Shown one piece after another: positions 12,242-24,229 of a DNA stretch of 64,000 nt. The notes beneath the pieces are model-generated. The model had not been told where the DNA came from and searched no databases. It worked only from the letters and a program-made list of their open reading frames with translations. The DNA is from Beta vulgaris subsp. vulgaris (lineage: Eukaryota > Streptophyta > Magnoliopsida > Caryophyllales > Amaranthaceae). Position numbers and translations under genes: made by a program. The stretch is taken from the NCBI RefSeq assembly GCF_026745355.1, contig NC_079206.1:11562779-11626778 (forward strand), in the 5' to 3' direction. Positions within the stretch are counted from its first letter, which is position 1. Each line of letters starts with the position of its first letter.

Positions 12242-12722
12242 CTCCTTCCGTCCTCTATTAGTTTACCCGTATTACTTTTAAGGGTGTCTCTTATTAGTTT
12301 ACCCCTTTCTTTTTTTTGCTATTTTTGGAATGGGACCACAAACTTTTCATCACACATACATTCAACTTTAATACTCCCTCCGTTTCAAAATATAAGTCGT
12401 TTAAGGTTTTTGCACATAGATTAAGAATTTAGTTAATTTTAAAAAAAAATTCCATGGGTAATAAGAATTGACATTAAATATTTTATTGATAATACAAAAT
12501 AACCTATGAGCTTATCTTGATAATATAAAATTGCATTTAATCTTACATTGGTATTGTAGAATGCCTTATATTTTTGAAACAAATTCTTTTAGCTAAAATG
12601 CCTTATAATTTGAAACAGAGGGAGTATAAAATAATAGTTTCTTTTTTTCTATGACCCACAACATTATTTCTCCTAAAACTCTGTACAAAAGAAAAGGGTA
12701 AACTAATAGAGGACGGAGGGAG
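12242..12722. mobile_element. Stowaway MITE (outer), interrupted by a second MITE
   Basis: TIRs CTCCTTCCGTCCTCTATTAG and its inverse at 12700-12722, flanked by TA at 12240-12241 and 12723-12724. Another MITE (12374-12624) sits inside; removing it leaves about 230 bp, a usual Stowaway size. Confidence 0.85.
12374..12624. mobile_element. Stowaway MITE (inner, nested)
   Basis: CTCCCTCCGTTTCAAAATAT at the left, TTTGAAACAGAGGGAG at the right, TA on both sides (12372-12373, 12625-12626). It is a different family from its host, so it inserted later. Confidence 0.85.
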
Positions 12723-13439
12723 TAAGGAACATTCCAAAAAAAATATGAGTAAACTAATAAAGATACTTCATATATATATTTGCAAACTTTTACTAATCAA
12801 AATTTAAAGACATTAATTGTCAATGTGGTGGTTGGTAAACGAAAAAACTAAACATTTTTCCACGAAGACAGTGAGGATACCATAATTTTTCGGGGGCAAA
12901 GAAGTAATAAATTAGGTTTTTTCAATTAAAAAACCTTCTTTGAATTTGTGACCAACAGTAACACTATATAATATATATTACCTATACTATACATAGCATG
13001 TTTTCCAAATGAGGTAATACTTTATTGCACCTTTATAGTGTATTAAAGCATTTTAAAATCTAAGTTACCTTATGGGAAATGTCATGGCCTACAATAGCTC
13101 CCTAATTCCTTCCTGTACGTGGAGATAGCAAGTAAAACTCCCCTTTAGAGCATGGCCACATGTGATTTAAAAAAAAAAATGTCATTCATCTAATCCTCTC
13201 CTTCTTATCCTACAAAAGTTAAGGGTCTTGCTAAACGCCGCCCTAAAATTTCCAGTTTACGCCCTGTATTTTTATACATGGGTTGTATTTCCGTCCCTAC
13301 ATCTCTTTCATCCACAATAACTCCGGCAATTATTCCGGCTAACTTTCCGAGAACTCCGACAATTTTCCGACAAACTTTCCGACGACAATTTTCCGGCAAA
13401 CTTTCCGAAGACAATATCTCCTGCACAATAAATCCGACA

Positions 13440-13855
13440 ACTTTTCCGGCCACATTATTACATTATTAATATTAATTAAATTTTATAATTCTTTTAATAC
13501 ACAAAATCGGACTATATTGACTTAAAAAAAAAAGTGTCCAGACACCTAAATTAGGTGCCCGACCACAGGTTCAGGCACCTAATTTAGGTGCCTGACCACA
13601 GGTACAGGCACCTAAATTAGGTGCCCGAACCTGTGGTCAGGCACCTAAATTAGGCGCCCAACCACAGGTACAGGCACCTAATTTAGGTGCCTGACCACAG
13701 GTTCGGGCGTCTAATTTAGGTGCCTGACCACAGGTTCGGGCACCTAATTTAGGTGCCTGGACACTTTTTTTTTTAAGTCAATATAGTCTGATTTTTGTGT
13801 ATTAAAAGAATGATAAAATTTCATTAATATTAATAATGCAATAATGTGGCCGGAA
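13440..13855. repeat. Hairpin core copy 1
   Basis: Arms 13440-13530 and 13765-13855 are inverted copies ('acacaaaatcggactatatt' against its complement). Between them lies an array of about 39-bp units, GCACCTAAATTAGGTGC followed by CCACAGGTTCGGGC. The first part of each unit is itself a near-perfect palindrome. Confidence 0.85.
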
Positions 13856-13944
13856 AATTAGTCGAAAAAGTTGTCGGAGTTAATGTCGCCGAAAAAATTG
13901 CCGGAGTTTTTGATGGGAGATCCTTGTTGATGGCAACTTTTTAG

Positions 13945-14340
13945 GCCACATTATTAATATTAAATAAATTTTATAATTCTTATAATACACAAAATCGGAC
14001 TATATTGACTTTAAAAAAAAAATGTCCAAGCACCTAAATTAGGTGCCCGAACCTGTGGTCAGGCGCCTAAATTAGGTGCCCAACCACAGGTACAGGCGCC
14101 TAAATTAGGTGCCCGAACCTGTGGTCAGGCACCTAAATTAGGCGCCCAACCACAGGTACAGGCACCTAAATTAGGCGCCTGTACCTGTGGTTGGGCACCT
14201 AATTTAGGTGCCTGACCACAGGTTCGGACACCTAATTTAGGTGCCTGGACACTTTTTTTTTTAAGTCAATATAGTCCGATTTTTGTGTATTAAAAGAATT
14301 ATAAAATTTCATTAATATTAATAATGCAATAATGTGGTCG
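13945..14340. repeat. Hairpin core copy 2
   Basis: Same organisation as 13440-13855: inverted arms and palindromic GCACCTAAATTAGGTGC units. It is followed by a second copy of the spacer containing 'gatgggagatccttgttgat', which shows that the right part of the element was tandemly duplicated. Confidence 0.85.
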
Positions 14341-14877
14341 GAAAATTAGTCGGAAAAGTTGTCGGAGTTATTTTCGCCGGATTTACTATTGCCGGAAAAA
14401 TTGCCGGAGTTTTTGATGGGAGATCCTTGTTGATGAAAGAGATGTAGTGAGGGAGTGATGGAGAGTAAAAAGAGTGAGGGAGGGTGAAAGAGAGTAGTAT
14501 ATTGAGTGTTAAAGTATAAATACATATATATGTATTTATACAGGGCGTTAGCAGGAAAATCTAGGGCGGCATTTAGCAAATGAGAATAATCATGTCTTAT
14601 GACTCATGTTGACAAATGGAACCCACACTCATAACTAAAAGTTATAATATCTTCCCAAAATATAAACTCTTAAGTGCCTAAAATTTAAAAAGTATGTCAA
14701 AATATAACAAAATAAATATCCATTTATAGATCTCAAAAAAGTATGACCATTGATGATTATTTTAATCTATTTTACTTTGTAGTTTAACTTCACTTTCTCC
14801 ATGACTCATTCCATGGCTTAGATTATTGGATGATCTAAATGAGCATTTTGTCATGGCATGATCCGAATTATTAGATC

Positions 14878-14879
<2 letters not shown>

Positions 14880-14932
<53 letters not shown>
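14880..14932. repeat. (AT)n microsatellite
   Basis: Uninterrupted AT dinucleotides over about 50 bp. Confidence 0.95.
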
Positions 14933-15023
14933 TATAAATAGAAGGTTATAATTTTTTACATCATACCTCATGGCATAATTTTATGATCTATAATAACATA
15001 AGTGAACATGCTCTTGGAAAAGA

Positions 15024-16215
15024 AAAAAAAATGATTTTTTCATCATATATCCCTGACAAATTTTTTTTTTTGCACCATATACCCTTTCGAGTTTCCAAAT
15101 TCACCACATACCCTCCACTTTTCAAAAAATACATTAACTTACACTTATGACTAACGAAAGGCTAACGTCGTTAGTCATTAACCCCTAATCCTCCTAGCTA
15201 CCCTAAACCTAAACCAAACCCTGATCCTAATCAAATACCCTAATCCCCTAACCCTAACCACCCCGTAACCCAGCCCCCACCCCTTGCCCTAGCAGATATG
15301 CGCACAGCAGCCCCCACCCACCCCCCACACCTTACCCCACCACCACCTCCCCACGCTTTACCCCACCACCCTAGAGTCCCGCCCCCTCCTGGCCTCCCCA
15401 AATACACCACCCTCAAAACCCACCCACGAAGCCCACCCCCTCCCCAAATACATCACCACAGTTTCTCTCCCACCCTCGTTCGCACCTCTCTCGCCGGCAT
15501 TTCCTCGGCTCATCGGAGCCTCTTCTCCTCTCGTCATTTTTCTCTATCCTCTGTTTTGTTGCTACTGTGGCTGTTGCGGGTAGCGGTGCTGCTGCAACGA
15601 CTCCCCTCTCAGCTTGGTGGTGGTACCACCGCCGTTATTCTTCGCTGCTAAGAGTTGTTTGCCACCGGAGTTGTTGTGTCGTTGCTTCCCTTCCCCAACT
15701 CGCGTCTCTCTCTCTCTCCTTTGCTGAGTGTTGTTGTTGATGTTGTTTGTGCACGACTGTCTTGGCTATCTCTCCCTCTTTTGTGGATTCTCGTGGTCGG
15801 TGGTGGTGGTGCTGAAAGGGAGGGGTTGCGGGTTTGAAAAGGAGGGGGAGGGGTTGTGGGTCGTAATGGGGAAAGGGTTGTCGGGGGCTGCGGGCTGGTG
15901 GGGCTGTGAGGGGTTACGGGTGGCTGCGGGCTGGTGGGGTAAAGGGTGTGTGGCAGTGGGGCTAGGGTAAAGGGTGGGGGAGGGGTGGTTAGGGTTAGAG
16001 TATTAGATTAGGGGGTTAGAATTAGGGTTATGCTTAAGTTTAGGCGGTTAGTTAATTAGGATTAGAGGTTAATGACTAACAGAAGTCTAACATCGTTAGT
16101 TAAAAGGGTAGTTTGATGTATTATTTGAAAAGTGGAGGGTATATGGTGAATTTGAAAACTCGAAAGGGTATATGGTGAAAAAAAAAATTGTCAGGAATAT
16201 ATGATGAAAAACCGG
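15024..16215. mobile_element. Long-TIR element (about 170-bp TIRs), Mutator-like candidate
   Basis: The left arm (15030-15190: 'catcatatatccctgac', 'caccatataccctttcgag', 'ccacataccctccac', 'gttagtcattaa') is inversely repeated at 16060-16213. Both flanks carry a run of nine A, which could be a 9-bp TSD but is too simple to count. Just inside the TIRs are degenerate telomere-like motifs (CCTAACCCTAACC at 15245 and GGTTAGGGTTAG at 15989) in opposite orientation. The C-rich then G-rich interior yields Pro-rich open frames that I regard as non-coding. Confidence 0.7.
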
Positions 16216-16258
16216 AAAAAAAAATTTAGTAAGTTAGACTCTAGTCACATTTTATATA

Positions 16259-16607
16259 GGTCATGTTTGGTAAATGGCTTTTTCATTGACTTTTGGCTTT
16301 TCAATTTGGCCAAATGGTCAAAAAAAGTGTTTGGTTATTGGCTTTTTGGTTGGCTGAAAAGTTGGCTTTTAAGCTAAAATGAAAAAGCTACCTGAAATAA
16401 CTTTTTGAATTGACTTTTGGCTTATTATTGGTCCACAAATTCTCTAATAAACAACCAATAGCCACAACTCATTTTGCCAAACACTTTTTGCAAACAGTTG
16501 GCTTAAATAACCAACTTAAAAAGCCAATACATATAGCCAATGCTTCCAGCCAGTCAAACAAGCCAACTAAACCAGCCAATAGCCAACAACCGAGTGCCAA
16601 ACAACCC
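16259..16607. mobile_element. Inverted-repeat MITE, GTTTGGTAAATGGC type
   Basis: Left end GGTCATGTTTGGTAAATGGC; the right end ('gagtgccaaacaaccc') is its diverged inverse. The whole length is dominated by TTGGC/GCCAA words in opposite orientation in the two halves. Superfamily not certain; no clear TSD. Confidence 0.55.
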
Positions 16608-17110
16608 ATAGTCGAATAGTTCAAACTTACTTTATGGTGACTTACAATAACGCAACTTGCAAGTTGCAAATGATGCATCATGAATCAAGAATCAAGAATC
16701 AAGAATCATTCATGCATGTTCATTTCGGAACACACGAAGTGCTTCACTCATAGGATTTTCAAACACTATATGAATGACGTCTGATTTGATGGCTAGCTAA
16801 TGATCAATGTACATATATACATAACATAATAGGATACTGTTTATTAGGATATTTTTTTTCACCTTGAAAAAAAATTAAGTTTCAGTCAAATACATTTTAA
16901 TAAACTCTAATAAAAAATTCAATGAAGTTAGAAAAAAATAATAATTGGTGGTCCATGAGTATTAGTCGTTCTTCTCTCTAATAATTATATTGTTCTAGTT
17001 AATTTGACTTGTTTGTTATCACATATTCCATTTTGCTTATTTTTCTGCCAATATATAAAATTCATATATTTATTTTAGATGTTATTGTATATGTCCAGAT
17101 GTTTCTTTTA

Positions 17111-17471
17111 AGCTCCGTTTGGTAAGGCGTAAAATGTTTTCCCGGAAAACTGTTTTCCTCTATTTTCAGTTTTACATTGTTTGGTTGGCAAAAGAGTGTA
17201 AAACCATTTTCCCTTGGGGTAAAATTACTCTCCCAATGATGGAAAACCATTTTCCTTTCAAAATGAAGGGAAAACTATTTTCCTTATCTCTCTTGTACAC
17301 TCCTTTCACTACCTCATTACTTTCCCTTTCATTTTCCTTTCATCTCATCATTTTTCTTACATCGAACCAAACAACGGAAAATTAATTTTGGAATTGTATT
17401 TTCCATTGTAAATTGTTTTCCATGAAAATCATTTTACACTGAAAATATTTTACGCCCTACCAAACGGAGCC
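17111..17471. mobile_element. Tourist-like MITE (PIF/Harbinger), copy 1
   Basis: TIR (A/G)GCTCCGTTTGGTA(A/G)GGCG at both ends, TSD TTA (17108-17110 and 17472-17474), 361 bp. It is nearly identical to the copy at 29924-30282, which points to recent movement of this family. Confidence 0.88.
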
Positions 17472-17521
17472 TTAATGAAAACATCAAAACAATTTTCTCA
17501 AAAGACTATTACTAATATATA

Positions 17522-17780
17522 CTCCCTTTGTTTTTTTTTTTTATCTTTCTCACTTGGAATCTTGACACTATTCATGCATAGAGAGAATCTTCTCAAATGT
17601 TCTCAATTTATAAGAAAAAACATAGTCATGTGGGGTCTTGTTTGATTCGTCTCAATTAGTACTTTATTAATATTCAATCGTTATAATTTTTACTAATATA
17701 TAATGAAAGATATTTAAGTTTTAAAACGTGCATAGGAAGACGCGCACAGAAAATTAGGAATGATAAAAAAACAGAGGGAG
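17522..17780. mobile_element. Stowaway MITE
   Basis: CTCCCTTTGTTTTTT at the left and AAAAAAACAGAGGGAG at the right, with TA flanks; 259 bp. Confidence 0.75.
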
Positions 17781-18804
17781 TATTAGATAGTTAAGAACAT
17801 TAATGGTCAAATTTGTTCGTTTGTATTTGTTAAAGTCAAATAGAACAACAATTAATGAACAAAGGGATTCATTAGGTAATATTCGAGCGGTCGTCATGTG
17901 AACCACACCGCCATCCCGGTGTCAAGACAACAGGCCAAGACACAACATCAATTAATTGATTGACGTCGGCCACATATGCAAATTCTATCAATCCTTCATG
18001 TTTCATTCCCAAAGTTAACGATCTGTAATATTTTGTTTGCATAATAATATACGAGGCAAAAAAAAGAGAGGGATAGTGGAGGAAGTGTAGAAAGATAGGG
18101 AGGGGAAGATGCAGCTCCAATTCCAACAAGTAAGACTAGAACAACAGTTTTACTACAAATATGACATTATTGTACTTTTTCGCACCCAAATGTACATTTT
18201 GACGCATAATACTTTCAACAATTTATCTCTTCAGCCTTCATTGATTCATCCATTGATCTTTATAATCTTATATTGTTCATTATCTTAACATTGGATACGG
18301 TTTTTTTTTTTTTTTACTAATCCCCGATTATTGTAATTAGCATTATCCCTCTTTTGCTTTTTATTCACCTAGTTGCCACTTTAGTAAACTTATTATAAAC
18401 TCATTGCTTTTTTGAATTGAACTTGGTTAGCTCATGTTGGCCATGAAATTAAGTAAACTAGTTTGTCCTTGGTGACATTGAACTTACAATTAATTTATAT
18501 AAGCTCGTTAGTTGTAAGTTTAACGTATGTAAACTTAAATAAATTAAGACAATGTGAACAAAACAGTATTTGTTGGTCCAAGGCACCCATGTGACCATGT
18601 CCTAGCTCTTTGGGTTGACCTTAACCACGTCCAACCGAGCCAACGGTCCAGCATTATGTTAGATTATATATGTCGCTTCTTGCAACGTTGAAGTTTGAAT
18701 CAACACATACAGCCATGCAGCAGGGTCCTACTCTCCTTCTGTCGTACTCATATGAGTTATGATCATTGTGCCGCACAAAATCAACCGCTACAGAAGTTGT
18801 CAAC

Positions 18805-19705
18805 AACTCAAGACTCGAACCTAGGAATCTTATCGCACAAATAAGAAAAGAATCAAATAAGCTTAATATTTCAATAGTTACAGTTAAAAGAGAGGAAGTG
18901 TCAAGCAGTGGCGGATCTAGAAATTCAGATATGGGGGTACGAAACAATGAACAATTAGATTCATAAAATATATCTTTGGCTATATTTTATTTTTTGGAGT
19001 CAAATTTCGTCAACTTTAACCTAAAAATACCATTAATATATAAGAAAAAAATATCATATGATATAAATGCTCCGATACAAGATGTGGATAAAGGTAATGA
19101 ATTTGAATTCTGAGGAAAATTTGAAAGATAAATTATTGTAGAAGAATTTTTTTAAAGTTTGTTGTTGATATAAGTCACATAATCATGTTAATGAATTAAG
19201 GTAAAAAATGGTTATTAGAAGATACAATGATGACTCAATAAGTAGATAGAAGTGAGATAAAAAAAAATACAAAATAATCCAACAATTTTAATATAAGTTA
19301 GCAACTTTCTATGATTCATATTGGTGTATGTCTAATAAGAATTGCATATTTAACTTCTACATAAGTTATTCCTTTTATTTAGGAGGCCTCAAAGAGTAAG
19401 AGGGAAAAAAAAATATTGCTAAAGAACATTTGAGAAAAAAGAAAGAAAGATTGAAAGGTAGATTACAGGAATCGAACATGCAACCTTACACTCTTTTATC
19501 AATTTCCTCTCCCTTACCACTGAAACAAACACTAGTTTTGATAAAAGTCTGCATGTGTAAACTATATATCTGCTTTTCTAATTAATGGGGGTACAGTTGT
19601 ACCCACTGTACCCCTGTGTATCCGCCTATGGTGTCAAGGGCTCACTTTCTTACTACTAACGCAAGGAAAGAGGAGTCATCTCACTCCTCTTTATTAGCCC
19701 TTGCC

Positions 19706-19741
<36 letters not shown>

Positions 19742-19750
19742 AAGACTCGA
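18805..19750 (+). mobile_element. Poly(A) retroposon with 14-bp TSD, split by a hAT element
   Basis: Direct repeats AACTCAAGACTCGA occur at 18805-18818 and 19737-19750. The right copy directly follows a run of 32 A (19707-19738), the signature of LINE-driven retroposition. Without the hAT inside, the body is only about 155 bp plus the tail. That is either a SINE or a strongly 5'-truncated LINE; no internal promoter boxes or reverse transcriptase are evident within it. Confidence 0.75.
18906..19630. mobile_element. Non-autonomous hAT element, 8-bp TSD GTGTCAAG
   Basis: Perfect 8-bp duplication GTGTCAAG at 18898-18905 and 19631-19638. Termini CAGTGGCGGAT and the inverse of CATAGGCGGAT. 725 bp, no transposase. 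It lies wholly within the retroposon at 18805-19750, so it is the younger insertion. Confidence 0.9.
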
Positions 19751-22076
19751 GTTGCAAGCACGATCAACTGACCACTTACATCAAAATAAATGAAAAATTG
19801 AAACATTATATTGATATATTTTAAATATGCCTTGAAAAAAATATGTGTATCAAAGGAAGTTTTTAGTAGCTAAAATAAACTTTCATAAAAATATGTGTAT
19901 TGAAAGAAAAAAGTTTATGATTGAAGAACATATTAACATAACTAAAACACTTTTCAAATCAATTACAAAACCAAAGACATAAAATTTTAATTTTACCTAA
20001 TGCAATAACAATATACCAACATCCATTAACAAGTAATAAAAATACCAAGAAGAAAACAACTTCATCAGTTAACTTTTATATTTTGTATTTATACCAAATG
20101 ATATTTAATTAGAACTAATGATGATTGTAAATTACAGTCTTTAAAATTACATTTAGATGAAATTTAATAATAATTACTAAAATAATTTACGCATGCATCA
20201 CATGAAAAAAAAGCCGGTATATAGAAAGGCAAGTGTGTACATCAGTATATGAGTTATATCCTAGAGTGCTTCTAGAATATGTGATATGTTCAAAGATCAC
20301 GAGAGCCTGGTCAAGTGTCAACCAAATTGCGATAATAATATAGAAGAATTTCATTAAATAATGAGAGGAATAGTCAAGATCTTGAGATAAATTATTTTAA
20401 GATCAGGCTGATGTATCTGGAACTTCGGGATTCAAAGATTCTCATTTAGTAATTAATTAATTCAAAAAAATAATAAGAAAATATACTACTAATTAATAGA
20501 AAGAAATTAATCACCTGAAAGACATAATAGAATATAGATAAGTTCATACTTGATGGAGTAGCTGAGACTAGAGATAAAGGTTTTAAACGGTCCAAAAGAA
20601 TAGCCCCGGCCCTCGTGTATCTATTCTAGTTTAGAATCTAAATCTTATTGTAATGATGTGCTTTGGTCTTTAAATCAATCATAATGCTTTTTTAGCATTA
20701 AAGTGTGTTGTCTGAGTCAATCATTTTAGTTCCATTATATAGGAGGCTAAGCTGTTCGAATGTTAAGTAATATTTAATACTCTACATCGTTAGTTAATCT
20801 CACTAATCATTGAATTTTTCAATTTTGCTCGTTTTTGGTTGGTTATTGCACACGTGATATCAAAAAAGTTTTTTCTAAGGAAGATCTAGTAAAAATTATT
20901 AGATCTCACTTTGTTCTTTTGGTGGTTGATTATTAGTGTATGCATCTAGTCTCTTTTGTGAATTGTGATTTATCAAGATGGTTGAGTAACTTTAAAAAGA
21001 ATTCTAAATAAAATTTCAATATGTATATATATAAAAGAACTGAAAAAGAAAAAATTTAAGTAATTCATTCTCGGAAGGAGAAAAAAGTTACTAGTATTTT
21101 AGGATTTAAATGTTACAATAATACAAAACAAAGTTATTGTTTTAAAAACGCATTAGAGGATAAAACTAAGAGAACTTTTGAGAATATATTGTTCTGACGG
21201 TTGATTTGTTATAATGATCAAAATAGAGACAATGAAGAAAAAGATTTAAAAAGAGTCCTATTTTAATAGCATATTGGTTCGTTAGTTCTCAAAATTGCAA
21301 CATTATTTTACTTATTTTAACGCATCTATGTAGAGTTTTTATGCACTTATATGATGAGAAGCTCGTGTTAAATTTGGCTTCCTAACAAAAGAAGTGGACT
21401 TTATTTAATGTTTGGTGCTTTTAACTTTAATCAATTACTAGAATAATCATTAATAATGTAATAGCACTAATTAGCATCAGGCTCTGCTTGAGGGTAGGCT
21501 GGAGGTGCGACGACTTATTAGGACCCTAATTAAAAGAATTTGTAAGGAAACAAAATCGATTTTTTCATCTTCAATAACGAGTTTAATTCCATAAATGACA
21601 CAAGTAAACTGATCTTTTTTTTTCAAAATCGAATATGTTACTGTTGGTTTTTGGGGCGAAAATGTGAATTTAATAAACTGGTCCAGTCCATATAAGGAAT
21701 CGAATAAGTTAGGCTTTATCTTGTAAATGTGGTGCGGCCCACACCACCTTCCACATAACCCAGCCAGAGTATTTACTCTCTTCCTCCCACACCTCTATCA
21801 TCCCCCTCTAACAAACCCTAAAACCCTCCCTCTCCCTTTCCCTTCCCTCTCTCATTCTCTCTCCTCTCCCATCCTTCCCAACAGCAGCAAAAGCAACGCC
21901 GCTTAGCCGGTTCTTTCTCATTTGATGGTGGGGGCGGGTGCGTGGTCAGTGGTGTTTTCAGCGGCGGGGGCAGTGGATGGGCGGAATTTGGATTTTCTCT
22001 TGTTTTCAGTAGATTATTTTTTAGGCTTCGACGACTGTATTTCTCGACTGCGAGAAGAAGAAAGGTGAACAACACT
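19751..22076. other. Intergenic, AT-rich, no gene
   Basis: No coding sequence or element border recognised. The last 300 bp (21780-22076) are pyrimidine-rich with 'aaccctaaaaccc' and resemble a plant 5' leader, but no supported reading frame follows before the CACTA element. Confidence 0.5.
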
Positions 22077-23412
22077 CACTAGAGGAAAAAAAAGGAAGGG
22101 CTGCGGAGGAAGGGCTGCGCTTTTTCTAAAAGCGCAGCCCTACACAACAGAAGGGCTGCGCTTTTCTTCAAAAGCGCAACCCTTCACTTAGAAGGGCTGC
22201 GCTTTTAGAAAAAGCGCAACCCTTCTTACTTCAGAAGGGCTGCGCTTTTTCTAAAAGCGCAGCCCTACTAAGTGAAGGGTTGCGCTTTTATAAAAGGCAC
22301 AACCCTTCTGACTAAGTAGGCTTTTGAAGAAAAGTGCAACCCTTCTTAAAAAAATTTGAAAATTTCAAGTTCGCGGGCTTCAAATATTAAGCGGGATTCG
22401 TCAAATATATTATCCTTCATTCTCTCTCCTCTCTTCACGTCCCTCATTATTACTTTCCTCCTTCTCTCTCATCCTCTCTTCTCTCTCAAAAACTCCCATA
22501 AACATTTGCGACAAAAATCCTGAAATGATTTGCATTAAACATGCCGACGGAGTCCGATTGCCTATTGTGATACCTTTTCGGAAGCGGAACGAGCCAACGA
22601 GTCAAACTCACCGCTATGCTGTGATGTTTAGGCTTTTTAAGCCATCCGAGTTCGTTTAAGCCTCCAAATAGGCATTTTAAGTTTTTCCGAATTTTTTTCC
22701 CTTAAATTATGTATTAGGGTTTTGTTTTATGTATTTAAACATTATTAAGTTAATGTTTGGAGGTAGTTCTTGTATTTTCAGATCTATAATGTTCTTGTAT
22801 ACTTCTCTTTGTTTATATATTTTGATTAATGTTCTTGTATACTTCTCTTTGTTTTGATAAATGTTCTTGTATACTTCTCTTTGTTTATTTTGATCAATGT
22901 TCTTGTATACTTCTCTTTGTTTATTTTGATTAATGTTCTTGTATACTTCTCTTTGTATATAATTTATTGTATTTTCATCTTTGTTTTGATTAATGTTCTT
23001 GTATACTTCTTGTATACTTCTCTTTGTATATTAGTTTTTGTTCCTTTTTTTCATTTTCGTTTCATTCTTATTTTTGTTTTGTGTTTAGTATTTTCATTTC
23101 GTTTCTCTTCTCTTCTGTTTAATTTCAGAAAATGTGAGATTATGAGTAAAAATTGTCAAAAAAAAAAAAATTTTTTCTTTTTTTTTTTGGTAGGAAGGGC
23201 TGCGCTAGTTAGGAAAAAGCGCAGCCCTTCTAACTCAGAAGGGCTGCACTTTTTTCTAACTAGCGCAGCCCTTCTAAGCTAGAAGGGCTGCGCTATTTCC
23301 TAACTAGCGCAGCCCTTCTAGCTTAAGGGCTGCGCTTTTCTAGCGCAGCCCTACTTAAAAAGTGAAGGGCTGCTGTCAAAAAGCGCAGCCCTTCTTCATT
23401 TTTCCACTAGTG
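22077..23412. mobile_element. Non-autonomous CACTA transposon, 1336 bp, TSD ACT
   Basis: Starts CACTAGAGGAAAAA and ends with the inverse of CACTAGTGGAAAAA. 3-bp TSD act at 22074-22076 and 23413-23415. Both ends carry many AAGGGCTGCGCTTTT words and their complements, forming stacked hairpins. The interior contains a minisatellite (22792-23035) and no transposase. The open frame at 22854-23282 is only the minisatellite read through. Confidence 0.93.
22792..23035. repeat. Minisatellite, 30-36-bp unit, about 6 copies
   Basis: Unit GTTCTTGTATACTTCTCTTT followed by a variable gtttattttgattaat spacer. It lies inside the CACTA element. Confidence 0.9.
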
Positions 23413-24229
23413 ACTCAACTATTTAATAGGAGCTTAATATGGGAATTAACTAATTATACAATTATTGAAGGTTATTTAATTTGTACGTTGTAGGTAGATG
23501 AACATGTTCAGAGGGAGGAGATAGTGAATCAGACCTCTTTAAAGGCCAATATGATCATATTTAAAGAGGTAATTTTGACCTTTTGTGAATTATTTTATTT
23601 TGATTATGAATAATTATCCTAGAGTAATAATATGAAAGTTGGTTGTTTTTATTAAAATAGTTGTTGCTTGGCGCGTGATGCGAGCCGTTCCCGAAATGGC
23701 AAAAATCGAAAATCAAAGCAATGTGTTGCGACACTCGGATTAAGCTTTAGCAAATTGGTAAGGTTAAACAAAGGCATCTAAACTTCGTATAGTGGATGGT
23801 GTGTTCAATGACATTATTATATCAAGATGCATATTAGTAGTTGTTTGGCATAACTATACGATTGTGCCTCTAGAAAAGAGTTATTTGGATCATAAATCCA
23901 TTAGTAATTTAGTGTATTTTATCTGTTACAAGAACTAAAATATGTCTAATAGCAAAAGGGATTAGTAATCTATTGCAAGAACTCAAGCATTAATTTGTAC
24001 AACAAAACAATAATCAAAGGGCCTCTTTGATAGTCCAACATATTTACAAATACCAGTAAAAATATTCTAAAGCTCTTGCTTGCAGCAATTTCTCAAATGA
24101 TCTAGTCTACAATCATAATCCAGAAGAAAAATGAAATTTACGAAATTATTGATTATTAACTTCAATGGTTCAAATATAATTGATTGAATTTGTCAGGCAA
24201 TGAATTGAGAATGATATCAGTAGTTAACT
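23413..24229. other. CACTA flank; possible isolated exon-like block
   Basis: Mostly AT-rich. At 23493-23571 a 79-bp block bounded by 'ttgtag' and 'gtaatttt' reads VDEHVQREEIVNQT in one frame and looks like an internal exon with splice borders, but no gene could be assembled around it. Treat as a weak hint only. Confidence 0.2.

Larger units (their letters stand above)
13227..14580. mobile_element. Foldback/long-TIR element with duplicated hairpin core
   Basis: The outer ends are inverted copies: TTGCTAAACGCCGCCCTA at the left and the inverse of TTTGCTAAATGCCGCCCTA at the right, extending to 'cgccctgtat'. Further in, both arms are rich in TTCCGG/CCGGAA words and remain roughly complementary. 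The core holds two large hairpins (13440-13855 and 13945-14340) that are diverged copies of one another. No clear TSD was found. The open frames inside have no recognisable domain. Mutator-like origin is possible but unproven. Confidence 0.75.

Noticed and set aside
13535..14260. CRISPR-like array (regular repeats of about 39 bp)
   Set aside because: Units are palindromic and contiguous without unique spacers, there are no cas genes, and the context is a plant foldback transposon.
15298..15970. Overlapping Pro-rich and Gly/Val-rich open frames
   Set aside because: They follow from C-rich then G-rich low-complexity DNA inside a TIR element; no domain, no sensible start context, and frames on the same DNA overlap.
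22854..23282. Hydrophobic repeat protein resembling membrane segments
   Set aside because: A TTCTTGTATACTTCTCTTT minisatellite in a CACTA element translated in frame.
23493..23800. Pair of exon-like blocks with GT/AG borders
   Set aside because: Attractive splice-like edges, but no continuous frame, no recognised domain and no neighbouring exons; kept only as a weak note.
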